A stretch of 64,000 nucleotides of DNA. Origin: a virus. The translations under genes and the position numbers were made by a program. How positions within the stretch are numbered: the first letter of the stretch is position 1; each line of letters starts with the position of its first letter. Shown here piece by piece: positions 7,996 through 16,916 of the stretch. Location of the stretch: IMG/VR virus record IMGVR_UViG_3300037225_001188, positions 1 to 64,000 of that record. One strand, given 5' to 3'. The notes below the pieces were generated by a model. That model saw only the letters and a program-made list of their open reading frames with translations, searched no databases and was not told the DNA's origin.

Positions 7996-8834
7996 TGAAA
8001 GCACTCTGTGAGAAGATCGAAGTCTACGGTTTCCGGCGTGCGCTCGAAGGGATGCGGAACCCGGAGGAGAGCTGGCGGAAGAGCGACTCGACCTACTGGG
8101 GCAGCAACCCGATGGTGGACGACGGGTCGTTCTCGATTTTCGCGCCAGAGCGTCCGCTGCTCGGCTCTGAGGATCTGCACCTCGCCTGCAAGCTCATCAC
8201 CGCCGGCAGCGACCACCGCAAGTTCTGCCGGCAGATAATGGTGTGGGTCGACTTCAACCTGCCGCGCTTCTTGTGGCAGGAGGCCGACACGTACAAGGTC
8301 GGCACCACGCGCGACTCCTGCTCGACGATGCACACCATCCACCGGCGCGATCTGGGAGCGGACGACTTCGTCGATGGCGACGTCGCCCAGGAGACGCTCG
8401 CCGACATCAACGCGCTCATCGCTGTCTACAAGGGCGACAAGAGCCCCGAGAACCTGCACCGGCTCAAGGCCCACATCACCGAGGGATTCCTCCAGCGGGC
8501 CACGTACACGATGTCGTACGAGACCTGCTTCAACATGTACTTCGCCCGGCGCAACCACCGGATGAAGGAGTGGAGCGGCCCCGACGGCATCTGCGCGATG
8601 ATCGCCCAGCTCCCGCTCATGTCCGTCTTCCTGCCGGCGTACGAGAAGCCGATGCTCGAAGCTGCGCAGAACAAGAAGCTGCTCGGGGACCTCATTTGCC
8701 TGCTCAGCCAGCAGGTCATCGGCGACGAGGGCGCGGTCGACACGCTGAAGCGAGTTATCGCCGAGCGCGACGCACTCGACAATCAAGTGAAGGCTGTCGG
8801 TAGCGCGCTTGAGCTTGAGGCGAACCGTGAGTGA
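7992..8834 (+). CDS. Conserved phage protein, possibly ThyX-related, 280 aa
   Basis: The start overlaps the helicase stop (ATGATGA). Visible motifs are YGFRRALEGMRNP near the N-terminus, FLWQEADTYKVGTTRDS with SCSTMH in the middle, and ARRNHRMKEW near the C-terminus. I recall this motif set from phage proteins sometimes annotated as thymidylate synthase complementing protein, but the classical ThyX signature RHRxxSxNxxSxR is not visible. A nucleotide-metabolism role would fit the dCMP deaminase elsewhere in the window. A structure-based comparison would be needed to decide. Confidence 0.35.
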   Translation: MMKALCEKIEVYGFRRALEGMRNPEESWRKSDSTYWGSNPMVDDGSFSIFAPERPLLGSEDLHLACKLITAGSDHRKFCRQIMVWVDFNLPRFLWQEADTYKVGTTRDSCSTMHTIHRRDLGADDFVDGDVAQETLADINALIAVYKGDKSPENLHRLKAHITEGFLQRATYTMSYETCFNMYFARRNHRMKEWSGPDGICAMIAQLPLMSVFLPAYEKPMLEAAQNKKLLGDLICLLSQQVIGDEGAVDTLKRVIAERDALDNQVKAVGSALELEANRE

Positions 8835-9195
8835 CGACAAGGACGAGAGGGGCGGCCTGTACGGCCTGCTCACGGTGGTCGTGAAGTACATCCTCGGACC
8901 GGTGGTCGCGGCCATCATCTCGTGGGGCTTCGCGGCCGACCGGGCCGACAAGAACCATGCGAAGAGCGAGGTCGGGTACAAGGTCGTGGCGGAGAGCCTG
9001 AACCAGGACGTCTCGAAGCAGATCGACGACCTCGTGAAGCGCCTCGACGTGATGGAGCGGGCGGTGGCCGCGAACCGATCTACCTCCGCCATCCTCGACG
9101 ACATCAAGCACGGGCGGTCGAAGCCGCCGGAGTCTCGTGCTCCTAGGCGCCAGCTCGTCCCCGACAGCCTTGATCGGGCTCAGGGTGCACGATGA
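8827..9195 (+). CDS. Small membrane protein, 122 aa
   Basis: The GTG at 8827 overlaps the upstream stop by 8 bp. A short charged N-terminus is followed by one hydrophobic segment (VVVKYILGPVVAAIISWGFA), then a soluble helical stretch with coiled-coil character and an Arg-rich tail. One N-terminal membrane anchor with a cytoplasmic or periplasmic coil is compatible with a holin-accessory or inhibitor protein, but nothing proves it. Confidence 0.65.
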   Translation: MSDDKDERGGLYGLLTVVVKYILGPVVAAIISWGFAADRADKNHAKSEVGYKVVAESLNQDVSKQIDDLVKRLDVMERAVAANRSTSAILDDIKHGRSKPPESRAPRRQLVPDSLDRAQGAR

Positions 9196-9779
9196 ACGGC
9201 GAGGTCGAGGTGAAGAACGGCGAGGTCGTGGCGTTCAAGCGCAACGAGGAGAACGTCGTGATCGGGACGGCCCACGCTGTCGTCGAGTCCGGTCCGGTCA
9301 CCGCCGAGAAGCGGCGCGGGTACATGCCGGAGAGCGCCTCCGACGAGTGGGGGACTCCGCTCGAGCTGTTCCTGGCGCTCGACGACGAGTTCCAATTCCA
9401 GATCGACGCGGCAGCTTCGAAGGAGAACGCCAACTGCGCCAGGTTCTACACCAGCGAGGACGACGGGCTGCTGCAGGCGTGGGACGCGCCGACCTTCATC
9501 AACCCTCCATACGGCCACGACGTCGGCAGGTGGGTCGAGAAGGCCTACCAGGAGACAATGATCGTCAGGCGCTGTCCTGTCGCGGTTCTCCTGCTCAAGT
9601 CTACCACCGACGTAAAGTGGTTCCATCGGTTCGTGTACGACGAAGAAGCCGGTGCGTTCCGCCATGGCGTCAAGGCGCGCTTCATCAAGGGCCGCCTCAA
9701 GTTCATGTCGCGGGTCGAGGGTGAGTCCGGGCAGGTTGCGCCGTTTGCGTCGGTGGTCGTCATCTTCACGAGGCCCTGA
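9192..9779 (+). CDS. dam: Phage DNA N6-adenine methyltransferase (Dam family)
   Basis: 195 aa; the ATG overlaps the previous stop (ATGA). The DEWGTPLELF segment, the IDAAASKENANC region and the catalytic FINPPYG (an NPPY form of motif IV) are the hallmarks of the phage Dam family, which methylates adenine, often at GATC. The likely role is protection of phage DNA from restriction or marking of origins. It lies inside the replication operon between a membrane protein and the primase. The family call is strong; the target sequence cannot be read from the protein. Confidence 0.85.
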   Translation: MNGEVEVKNGEVVAFKRNEENVVIGTAHAVVESGPVTAEKRRGYMPESASDEWGTPLELFLALDDEFQFQIDAAASKENANCARFYTSEDDGLLQAWDAPTFINPPYGHDVGRWVEKAYQETMIVRRCPVAVLLLKSTTDVKWFHRFVYDEEAGAFRHGVKARFIKGRLKFMSRVEGESGQVAPFASVVVIFTRP

Positions 9780-10744
9780 TGCTCCACAACTTCGACCTCC
9801 TCAGCTACGTCGAGAGCCGCTGCGTCGTCACGCGCCGCTACGGCAAGGGCGAGCACATGCTGCGCGAGTGCCCGCATTGCGGAGCGCGGGAGCACTGCAG
9901 CGTGAACCCTCAGCGGTGCTCGTGGAGGTGCTTCAAGTGCGAGTGGGCGGGGACGGACCCGGTGAGGTTCGTCGCCGAGGTGGAGAACACCGACCTCGGC
10001 ACGGCGCGCGAGCTGATACTCGAGGCTCAGCTCGACACGCGCCGGCCGGAGCAGCTCGAGGCGTTCCTCGTGGAGCACGAGGTCAAGCTGCCCCTGCTCA
10101 AGGCGGTCGAGTGGCGGTCCGGCCTGCCAGCCGAGTACATCCCGTGCTTCAGCAAGGCCACGGGGAAGTCTCGCATCCCGACCTACCTGGTCGAGCGCGG
10201 GATCGCCAAAGAAACGTGCATGACGTACCGCCTTGGGTGGTGCGACAAGGGGCGCTACTCGGGTCGCATCATCATCCCGATCATCACCGGGGACGTCGTC
10301 ACCTTCCAGGCTCGGGCGACGTGGGATGACGCGGTGCCGAAGTACCTCGGCGAGCCCGACGCGCCGCTCAGCAAGGTCCTCATGGGGTACGACCTGCTGC
10401 GGCCGGGTGCGGAGCTGTGGGTCGTCGAGGGCCCGTTCGACAAGCTCGCCTGCCACCAGGCCGGCATCCCGGCCGTGCCGCTCACCGGGAAGCAGCTGTC
10501 GGACGCTCAGGTCAACCTCATCGTTCGCCTGCGCCCGTCGAAGGTCCACGTGATGCTCGACGACGATGCCGAGCTGATGGTGCGGAAGGTCGCGGCCAAG
10601 CTCGCCTACCGCGTCGAGACCGACATCGTCCTCCTCAAGGGCGGAGACCCGAGCGACCTCGGCGACCGCCTGGCCGGTCAGGCTCATCAGTTCAACGTCG
10701 CTTCGCGGCCTGCGATCGCCAGGACGCTCACTAAACAACTATAG
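9779..10744 (+). CDS. DNA primase with zinc ribbon and Toprim domain
   Basis: 321 aa; the ATG overlaps the stop of the methylase (TGATG). The N-terminal zinc ribbon is CPHCGAREHC with CFKC. The core has the Toprim acidic motif VVEGPFDKLA (Glu) and MLDDDAE (DxD-like). A C-terminal helicase domain is absent, consistent with a separate DnaB-like gene upstream. It ends the 4.3-10.7 kb replication operon; an AT-rich promoter region follows immediately. Confidence 0.85.
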   Translation: MLHNFDLLSYVESRCVVTRRYGKGEHMLRECPHCGAREHCSVNPQRCSWRCFKCEWAGTDPVRFVAEVENTDLGTARELILEAQLDTRRPEQLEAFLVEHEVKLPLLKAVEWRSGLPAEYIPCFSKATGKSRIPTYLVERGIAKETCMTYRLGWCDKGRYSGRIIIPIITGDVVTFQARATWDDAVPKYLGEPDAPLSKVLMGYDLLRPGAELWVVEGPFDKLACHQAGIPAVPLTGKQLSDAQVNLIVRLRPSKVHVMLDDDAELMVRKVAAKLAYRVETDIVLLKGGDPSDLGDRLAGQAHQFNVASRPAIARTLTKQL

Positions 10745-10781
10745 TGAGTTCGATGTGTTATGCGAATTTTAACGATTTTTG

Positions 10782-10809
10782 TTGACGCGTAAAAACCTTC
10801 CTGTATAGT
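10782..10809 (+). promoter_or_regulatory. Sigma-70-type promoter
   Basis: TTGACG at 10782-10787 and TATAGT at 10804-10809 are separated by 16 bp, within an AT-rich gap (10745-10828) between convergently spaced operon parts. It points at the sigma-like gene starting at 10829, about 20 bp downstream of the -10 box. Confidence 0.75.
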
Positions 10810-10828
10810 CGAACCATGAGGCCGCACG

Positions 10829-11587
10829 ATGCTTAGCTCGATCCCTCAATCGTTCGTTTCTTCGTCAGCTCTCAACGCGCGGTACAGCGCCATTCGTGGG
10901 ACGTTCATGCCTTTGCTGCGGTCGAAGGCGAAGTTCGCATCCCTGGCCGGGTTCATCGACCAGGACGACCTCCTCCAAGAGATGGAGATGCGGGCGCTCT
11001 ACCGGCTCCCCATGTTCGACCAAGAGCGGAGCAGCCTCACCACGTGGATCGGGCTCATCGCCACGCGCACGGTGGCCGATTTCCTCAACTACGCCGGCAG
11101 GCAGTCGCGGGCGCCGCGCCACGCGATGGAGTGGGACGGAGGGTGGGTCGAGGTTCAAGGGCATGCGGCGTCGCTGGACGAGATGCTCGAGGAGCATCGC
11201 GAAGGTGGCGGAAGCGGGGACGGCAAGCTCTTCATCGCGGGGATGTTCGAGGAGTCCGCTGAGGACTACAGCGTGTCGCGCGAGTACGACGTCAGGGCGC
11301 AGGGGGTGCGTGCCACGTTCCGCGCTCGCGTCAACCGTCTTGTTGGTGGGTTCACGCGCGACCTCTTCTGGGCCCGCATCAACCCGCCGGTCGAGCTGCT
11401 CATCTTTGCGCGCAACAAGACGGGGCGCCTCCCGGAGGCCCCCGACCAGCTTCGGCTGGAGACCATCTCGGCCTACTACGAGGTTGCCCCGCCTGCCGCG
11501 CGAGCGGCATGGGCCGACCTCTGCAGCGCCGTCCGGCGGGTCACCGGAGAGTTCGACGCCGACGACCGCTGCCACCTGGGAGGGTAG
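10829..11587 (+). CDS. Putative sigma-70-like (region 2) protein, 252 aa
   Basis: Residues about 38-95 (IDQDDLLQEMEMRALYRL, then SSLTTWIGLIATRTVADFLNY) resemble sigma region 2: an acidic DLLQE helix followed by an aromatic promoter-melting helix. I see no clear region 4, so it may be a single-domain phage regulator. It has its own strong promoter and begins a new operon. It could drive the AAAACC-N4-5-CGTACAAC promoter-like motif seen five times in this window; that link is inference. Confidence 0.45.
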   Translation: MLSSIPQSFVSSSALNARYSAIRGTFMPLLRSKAKFASLAGFIDQDDLLQEMEMRALYRLPMFDQERSSLTTWIGLIATRTVADFLNYAGRQSRAPRHAMEWDGGWVEVQGHAASLDEMLEEHREGGGSGDGKLFIAGMFEESAEDYSVSREYDVRAQGVRATFRARVNRLVGGFTRDLFWARINPPVELLIFARNKTGRLPEAPDQLRLETISAYYEVAPPAARAAWADLCSAVRRVTGEFDADDRCHLGG

Positions 11588-11591
11588 CCGG

Positions 11592-12521
11592 ATGCGGATC
11601 TTGATCTCCCGGAAGGCGTCCGACTACGCGTTCGTCGCTGCGAGCATCTCCAAGTTCAAGCTCAGCTCGAAGGTGAAGGAGCGCCCCGCCACCGTCAACG
11701 ACGGAGAGATGAGGCGGATCGTCGAGAAGTACGCCTGGGGCGACGTCATGTTCACCTACCGCCCTGACGGCGACTCGACGATCGTCCTGGTCCTGGAGAA
11801 GGCGTCCCCGGTTGGCGTCCAGGAGTGCGTCGGGTTCGCAGCCGAGAAGGACGAGCCGGGGGCGGCCGAGTGCCACGGAGACGCGACCTCGCGCCCGTGC
11901 GCGTTCAAGGCCAAGTGTCAGGCGGTCAAGCGCACGGCAGAGAAGCTCGGCCTGTCGGTCGACACGCTGCTGCTGCGCTGCAGCGTCGAGGACGTCGTGG
12001 CCGGCAAGGCCACCGCGGCGGAGGTGGTCGAGGCGCCGCAGCCTTCGCGCCGCAGGTCGGCGACGAAGCGCTCGGCCGAGCCGAAGATGCTGGACGCTGA
12101 GGCGCAGCTCGTCAGGAAGGCGACCGCGTTCCTCAAGGAGGTTGGGGCGAAGGCCGGGCGGAGCGTCTTGATCGGGGCGTCGGCCGCCGGGCGCCGGGAG
12201 TTCGACCCGGGCCAGGTCTACGTGCGCGACCGGATGGGCTCGAGCGGGTACGTCGGGCTCTACGTCTACAACGACGGGTGGGACGACCCGGTCTGCGTGC
12301 TCCGCCCGGTGCCGCGGCGCATGGTCTACCACGTGAAGGTCCCGGTGACCGAGGCGCAGTTCAACAAGCTCGACCTCGAGAACGCCTGCGGCGACCTCGA
12401 TCGCAAGCCGGCCGACAAGGCCAGCCGCTTCAAGTTCGAGCTGAAGTCCGTCTCGGTCGAGAAGCTGCCGACCTTGGTCAAGATCTTTGCGAGCATGCTG
12501 CAGCGAAGCCTGACCACGTAG
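11592..12521 (+). CDS. Hypothetical protein with a cysteine cluster, 309 aa
   Basis: ATG at 11592 follows the upstream stop by 4 bases. The N-terminal segment (YAFVAASISKFKLSSKVKER) is followed by an acidic/Cys region with four cysteines (ECVGF, AECHG, RPCAFKAKC) that could bind a metal, then a basic linker and a beta-rich C-terminal half. I do not recognise it. Genes of this class sit between regulator and polymerase genes in this operon. Confidence 0.65.
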   Translation: MRILISRKASDYAFVAASISKFKLSSKVKERPATVNDGEMRRIVEKYAWGDVMFTYRPDGDSTIVLVLEKASPVGVQECVGFAAEKDEPGAAECHGDATSRPCAFKAKCQAVKRTAEKLGLSVDTLLLRCSVEDVVAGKATAAEVVEAPQPSRRRSATKRSAEPKMLDAEAQLVRKATAFLKEVGAKAGRSVLIGASAAGRREFDPGQVYVRDRMGSSGYVGLYVYNDGWDDPVCVLRPVPRRMVYHVKVPVTEAQFNKLDLENACGDLDRKPADKASRFKFELKSVSVEKLPTLVKIFASMLQRSLTT

Positions 12522-12528
12522 AGGGTAC

Positions 12529-13899
12529 ATGTCTTTCATTCACCTTCATTCGCACACAGATTTTTCCCTGCTCGATGGCGCGCAGCGGTGCACCGACCTC
12601 GCCGACCGCTGCAAGGCGCTCGGGCACGCGGCCGTGGCGCAGACCGACCACGGCACCATGCGAGGTTTTTTCAAGTTCTTCCAAGCCTGCAAGAAGGCCG
12701 GCATCCGGCCGGTGTACGGCTGCGAGTTCTACCTGTGCAAGGACCGCCACCAGCGCGGCCTGTCCGAGGAGCAGGCAGAGGAGGCGAAGCGCGGGGTCCC
12801 CGGCAAGAAGGACCAGAAGGAGGCGGTCAAGGAGGCGGAGTCGCGGCTCGGCATCCGTGAGCGCTTCCACACCTGCCTGTTCGCGAAGAACGACGTCGGG
12901 CTGAGGAACCTCTTCCGCCTGTCGACCCTCGGCTGGACGGAGGGGTTCTACTACCGCCCCCGCATCGACGTCGCGGCGCTGCGCGAGCACCACGAGGGGC
13001 TCATCCTGTCGACGGCCTGCGTGGACGGCATCCTCGCGCACCTGGCGCGGAAGCAGGCGTACGAGGAGATGCTCGCGATGTTCGACGACCTCGTCGGCAT
13101 CTTCGGCTCCGACCTGTTTTTGGAGGTCATGCCGCACGGGTTCCCTGACCAGGTGGATGCGAACCTGGCGATGGTCCAGTTGGCGCAGTCGGCCAACGTC
13201 CCGCTCGTCGCCACGAACGATGCCCACTACGCGCTCGCGGAGCACTGGCGGCTCCATGAGGCGCTGCTCGCGATGCAGACGCACGCGACGCGGAATGACC
13301 CGAAGCGGTGGACTTTCCCCGGCGGACCCGACTACTACCTCAAGTCGCGCGAGGAGATGGAGGCGAGCTTCTCCGAGCACCACCCAGGGATGTCGCCTGA
13401 GGTCGTGCGGGGCGCACTCGACAATACCGAGGCCCTGGCGGACATGTGCCGGGTCGAGGTAGTGGCGGACACGAAGCGCTGCCTGCTGCCGAGGGTCGAG
13501 GTGGCCGAGCACCACCGCGAGGAGTTCCTGCGGTGGGCGACCGAAACGTACCCGGAGATGTACCAGCTGGACGACGAGGAGTTCCCGAGCACGCCGTGCC
13601 CGCTCGACTGCTCGGCGCCGAGCACGGCTCCGTACGTGGTCGGGAGCGAGACGTCGCGAGAGGCGGCGCTGTCGCTCGAGGGCAAGACCGGATCGATGCG
13701 CCGGGTCGTGCTCGACCACATCACGGGGACCGTCGGCCTGACGTGTGAGGAGGTCGAGGTCCAGCTCGGGATGCGGCACCAGTCGGCCGGGCCGCGGATC
13801 AAGGAGCTGGTCGACGCCGAGCTGCTGTACGACTCGGGGCTGCGGAAGAAGACGACGAGCGGCCGGATGGCGACGGTCTGGCGAGCGAGGGCGCGATGA
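12529..13899 (+). CDS. DNA polymerase III alpha, separate N-terminal PHP part with a C-terminal winged helix
   Basis: 456 aa. Residues 4-17 read IHLHSHTDFSLLDG, the PHP-domain start of bacterial DnaE. The region QTDHGTMRGFFKF, VYGCEFYL and NDAHYAL continues the domain, which is a metal-binding phosphoesterase or proofreading module. Homology to DnaE stops near residue 325 (LPRVEV), exactly where the finger/palm domain normally begins. Instead about 80 residues follow that look like a winged helix (EEVEVQLGMRHQSAGPRIKE, then SGRMATVW). The catalytic half is a separate gene 0.27 kb downstream. This part cannot polymerise alone. Confidence 0.85.
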   Translation: MSFIHLHSHTDFSLLDGAQRCTDLADRCKALGHAAVAQTDHGTMRGFFKFFQACKKAGIRPVYGCEFYLCKDRHQRGLSEEQAEEAKRGVPGKKDQKEAVKEAESRLGIRERFHTCLFAKNDVGLRNLFRLSTLGWTEGFYYRPRIDVAALREHHEGLILSTACVDGILAHLARKQAYEEMLAMFDDLVGIFGSDLFLEVMPHGFPDQVDANLAMVQLAQSANVPLVATNDAHYALAEHWRLHEALLAMQTHATRNDPKRWTFPGGPDYYLKSREEMEASFSEHHPGMSPEVVRGALDNTEALADMCRVEVVADTKRCLLPRVEVAEHHREEFLRWATETYPEMYQLDDEEFPSTPCPLDCSAPSTAPYVVGSETSREAALSLEGKTGSMRRVVLDHITGTVGLTCEEVEVQLGMRHQSAGPRIKELVDAELLYDSGLRKKTTSGRMATVWRARAR

Positions 13900-14174
13900 C
13901 CACCTACGAAGAGCTGGGGGCGAAGATCGGGCGCCTCGTCAGCGAGAAGCAGCTCGCTTACGGTGATTCGTTCAACCGCGCCGGCGACATCATGCGAGTG
14001 CTGTACCCTGACGGAGTGCGGCCGGAGCAGTACACCGACATGCTGTGTCTCGTGCGGATCGTCGACAAGCTGATGCGCATCGCGAACCAGAAGGACGCCT
14101 TCGGCGAGAGCCCATACGGCGACATCGTCGGGTATGCGATCCTCGGGCTCGAGCGGTCGGAGCGTGCGAAGTGA
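13896..14174 (+). CDS. Small conserved phage protein inserted in the split polymerase locus, 92 aa
   Basis: It overlaps both polymerase halves by 4 bp (ATGA at each end). The sequence QLAYGDSFNRAGDI followed by RIVDKLMRI and YGDIVGYAILGL matches a small phage protein family with the YGdS / vR-x-x-DKxxR / DxxgYaiL pattern (DUF1599-like as I recall). Those proteins are thought to take part in nucleotide metabolism. The gene occupies the exact domain boundary of the DNA polymerase. Confidence 0.7.
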   Translation: MTTYEELGAKIGRLVSEKQLAYGDSFNRAGDIMRVLYPDGVRPEQYTDMLCLVRIVDKLMRIANQKDAFGESPYGDIVGYAILGLERSERAK

Positions 14175-16894
14175 ACCTACCAGACGAAGTCGAACTCCAC
14201 GGCCACTACCTCGAGTGGCTCTGCCTGAAGGGGTGGGACGAGCGCGGCATCCCGGCACGGGCTGAGAAGCTCGCCCAGGTCAACGGCGTCGAGCCAGAGG
14301 CCCAGGTCCGGGTCTACATCGACCGCCTCATGCACGAGCTGGAGGCGATCAAACGCCAACGGTTCGTTGATTACACTTTAATTGTATACGATATGATCAA
14401 TTGGGCTCGTCGCAATGACATCATGGTCGGGCCTGGTCGAGGGTCCGGAGCTGGCTCACTGGTTAACTTCTTAATCGGCATCACGGCGATTGACCCGATT
14501 GAGCATAAGCTCCTCTTCGAGCGTTACCTATCGCCGGATCGGACCGATAACCCCGACCTCGATGTCGATTACGAGGACACGCGCCGCGACGAGGTGGTCC
14601 AGTACCTGCACGATAAGTACGGCGACGAGAACGTCGCCCAGATCGCCACGGTCTCGACGCTCAAGGGCAAGAGCTGCCTGAAGGACATCGCCCGCGTCTA
14701 CGAGGTCCCGTACGACGAGGTCAACACCGTCACGTCGGCCATCATCACCCGGGCCGCAGGCGACGAGCGCGTTGACCACACCATCGAGGACAGCTTCAAG
14801 GAGAGCCCGGCGTGCCAGGAGTTCGCCGAGCGGTGGCCCGAGGTCTACCAGCAGAGCGTCCGCGCCGAGGGGCTGCACCGCCAGATGGGCATGCACGCGG
14901 CCGGCGTGGTCACGAGCCCGGTGCCGATCGTCGACCTCGTGCCGCTCGAGGTGAAGCGCGACGACGACGGGAACATGACCAAGTTCATCTCCGTCGACAA
15001 GGACGCCGTCGAGCAGCTCGGTCTGCTGAAGCTGGACATCTTAGGGTTGAAGACGCTGAGCCAGGTGAAGTCAGCCACGCGCGCCATCAAGGAGCGGCAC
15101 GGCGTCGACCTCGACATGGAGAAGCTCGCGCTCGACGACCCGCAGGTGCTGCGCAGGTTCTCCGAGCAGGAGTTCTGCGGGGTCTTCCAGTTCGACAGCA
15201 CGTCGGTAGAGAAGATCTGCGACGGCGTCACGTTCACCCACTTCGACGACCTCGTCGCGGTCAACGCTCTCAACCGCCCGGGGACGACGCGCACCGGGGC
15301 GACGATCACGTGGGCGAAGCGCAAGATGGGGCAGGAGGAGGTGAAGCCGATCCACCCGGTGGTGGACGCCATCGTGCGCGACACGCAGGGCGTCATCCTC
15401 TACCAAGAGCAGGTCGCCAAGATCTTCATCGAGGTCGGCGGGTACACGCCCGGCGAGGCGGACAAGATCCGCAAGCTGATGTCGAAGTCGAAGGGCGTGG
15501 AGATCATCGAGAAGGAGTGGGATAAGTTCCACACGAACGCGACCGCGAGAGGGTTCAGTGACCAGGTCGCGCGAAGCCTGTTCAACTCGTCAAAGTCGCA
15601 CGGAAGTTATTCGTTTAACCGCTCGCACGCTGCTGCTTATTCCGCCATCGCCTACTGGCAGATGTGGCTGAAGCACTACTACACGACGGAGTTCATGTGG
15701 GCGCTCCTGCGCAACGAGGACGACGCCGTCATCCTCACGAAGTACGTGAAGGAGGCGCGGCGCCTCGGCATCGAGGTCCGGTCGCCCGACGTCAACCTCT
15801 CCAGCGACGACTGGAAGATCGTGGGCCCGCGGGTCATCACGGCCTCGATCGGCGACGTCAAGGGCGTCGGTGAGAACGCAGCCCGCGAGGTCATCGCCCA
15901 CCAGCCGTATGCTTCGCTCTCCGACTTCTTCGCCAAGGTCAACCGCCGAGTCGTGAACCGCCGGGTCATCACGAACCTCGTGCTGGCCGACGCCATGACC
16001 GGGGTCGTCGCCAACAAGAAGGCGTTCGTCGACCACGCCGAGGCGGTGTGCGGCGAGAAGGACCCGCTGGCGAAGTACCTGACCTACGTCGGCGAGCCCG
16101 ACTACACCGAGGATGAGGCGACGATCGAGCGCCAGCGGGTCTGCCCGCTCGCGATGGACGTGCACCCGCTCAAGGCGTACGAGGCGACGATCAAGACGAT
16201 GGGCCCGCACGTCCACATGGAGAGCTTCGAGGGCGTCAACTGGAACGGCCGGGTCGGCTGCTTCTGCGGGATGCTGACCAACTACAAGGTCAGCCGCATC
16301 AACTCCCAGACCGACAAGAGCTACGCCCACCTGACGCTCGAGGACGAGCAGGAGCGCCAGCTGCGGGTGAAGGTCGACGTCGACCAGTACGAGCAGCACC
16401 GCCACCTGCTCGACCGTGGCGAGGGGACGTGCCTCGCCATGGTGGCCATCAAGTGGAAGAACGAGACGGCCAGGCTGTGCTACGCCGTCGACCTGGAGGA
16501 CCTGCGCGTGGCCCGGCGCGACAAGCAGCTGCTGACCGGCGCGGCGTCGTGGTTCGAGACCTCGCCGCTCCTGCGACACGGGTCACCGATGGCCGACATC
16601 GCGGCCGTGGTGGCGAAGAAGCTGTCGAAGCGCGGTAGCAAGGTGGCGTTGGTAGGGATGATCGTGGCCGTCAAGGAGCACGAGGACAAGAAGGGGCGCA
16701 CGATGGCGTTCTTCGACCTCGCCGGGTACGAGGGGTCGATCTCCGCCATCTGCTTCGCGTCCAGCTACGACGCCTACGCCGAGGTGCTCAAGCCGGGCGT
16801 CATCTGCGAGATCGAGCTGAAGCGGTCCGACAGCAAGACCTTCGTGCTGGACGCCGAGGCCGGGTGCCGGCTGAAGGTCCTCGAGCGGACCTGA
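14171..16894 (+). CDS. dnaE: DNA polymerase III alpha, catalytic part (C family)
   Basis: 907 aa from GTG at 14171. Conserved C-family blocks occur in order: GPGRGSGAGSLV, the two palm aspartates in NPDLDVDYED, GMHAAGVV, LGLLKLDILGLKT, GVFQFDS, LYQEQV and SFNRSHAAAYS. They are followed by a helix-hairpin-helix region and an OB fold (VALVGMIVAVKEHEDKKGRT). All motifs are intact, so it should be an active replicative polymerase when combined with the PHP part encoded upstream. Between about 14360 and 14560, and again near 15580-15650, codons are strikingly AT-rich over the catalytic motifs. The second patch covers the site that hosts the split DnaE intein in cyanobacteria. Confidence 0.93.
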   Translation: MNLPDEVELHGHYLEWLCLKGWDERGIPARAEKLAQVNGVEPEAQVRVYIDRLMHELEAIKRQRFVDYTLIVYDMINWARRNDIMVGPGRGSGAGSLVNFLIGITAIDPIEHKLLFERYLSPDRTDNPDLDVDYEDTRRDEVVQYLHDKYGDENVAQIATVSTLKGKSCLKDIARVYEVPYDEVNTVTSAIITRAAGDERVDHTIEDSFKESPACQEFAERWPEVYQQSVRAEGLHRQMGMHAAGVVTSPVPIVDLVPLEVKRDDDGNMTKFISVDKDAVEQLGLLKLDILGLKTLSQVKSATRAIKERHGVDLDMEKLALDDPQVLRRFSEQEFCGVFQFDSTSVEKICDGVTFTHFDDLVAVNALNRPGTTRTGATITWAKRKMGQEEVKPIHPVVDAIVRDTQGVILYQEQVAKIFIEVGGYTPGEADKIRKLMSKSKGVEIIEKEWDKFHTNATARGFSDQVARSLFNSSKSHGSYSFNRSHAAAYSAIAYWQMWLKHYYTTEFMWALLRNEDDAVILTKYVKEARRLGIEVRSPDVNLSSDDWKIVGPRVITASIGDVKGVGENAAREVIAHQPYASLSDFFAKVNRRVVNRRVITNLVLADAMTGVVANKKAFVDHAEAVCGEKDPLAKYLTYVGEPDYTEDEATIERQRVCPLAMDVHPLKAYEATIKTMGPHVHMESFEGVNWNGRVGCFCGMLTNYKVSRINSQTDKSYAHLTLEDEQERQLRVKVDVDQYEQHRHLLDRGEGTCLAMVAIKWKNETARLCYAVDLEDLRVARRDKQLLTGAASWFETSPLLRHGSPMADIAAVVAKKLSKRGSKVALVGMIVAVKEHEDKKGRTMAFFDLAGYEGSISAICFASSYDAYAEVLKPGVICEIELKRSDSKTFVLDAEAGCRLKVLERT

Positions 16895-16916
16895 AAAACT
16901 GCTCTCGTACAACCCC
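16894..16916 (+). promoter_or_regulatory. Candidate phage promoter motif, copy 1
   Basis: AAAAACTGCTCTCGTACAAC at 16894-16913 matches the family AAAAC-N7/8-CGTAYAAC found in five places on both strands. It overlaps the polymerase stop and abuts the next start codon, so a transcript starting 6-8 nt after TACAAC would be leaderless. Confidence 0.45.

Noticed and set aside
7992-8834. Firm thymidylate synthase ThyX assignment
   Set aside because: The canonical RHRxxS...R signature is absent, so I kept it as a possible relation only.
12529-13899. Split intein as the cause of the polymerase split
   Set aside because: The end of the first part and the start of the second lack intein blocks (N-terminal Cys/Ser block A, HN at the C-end); a separate gene lies between them.
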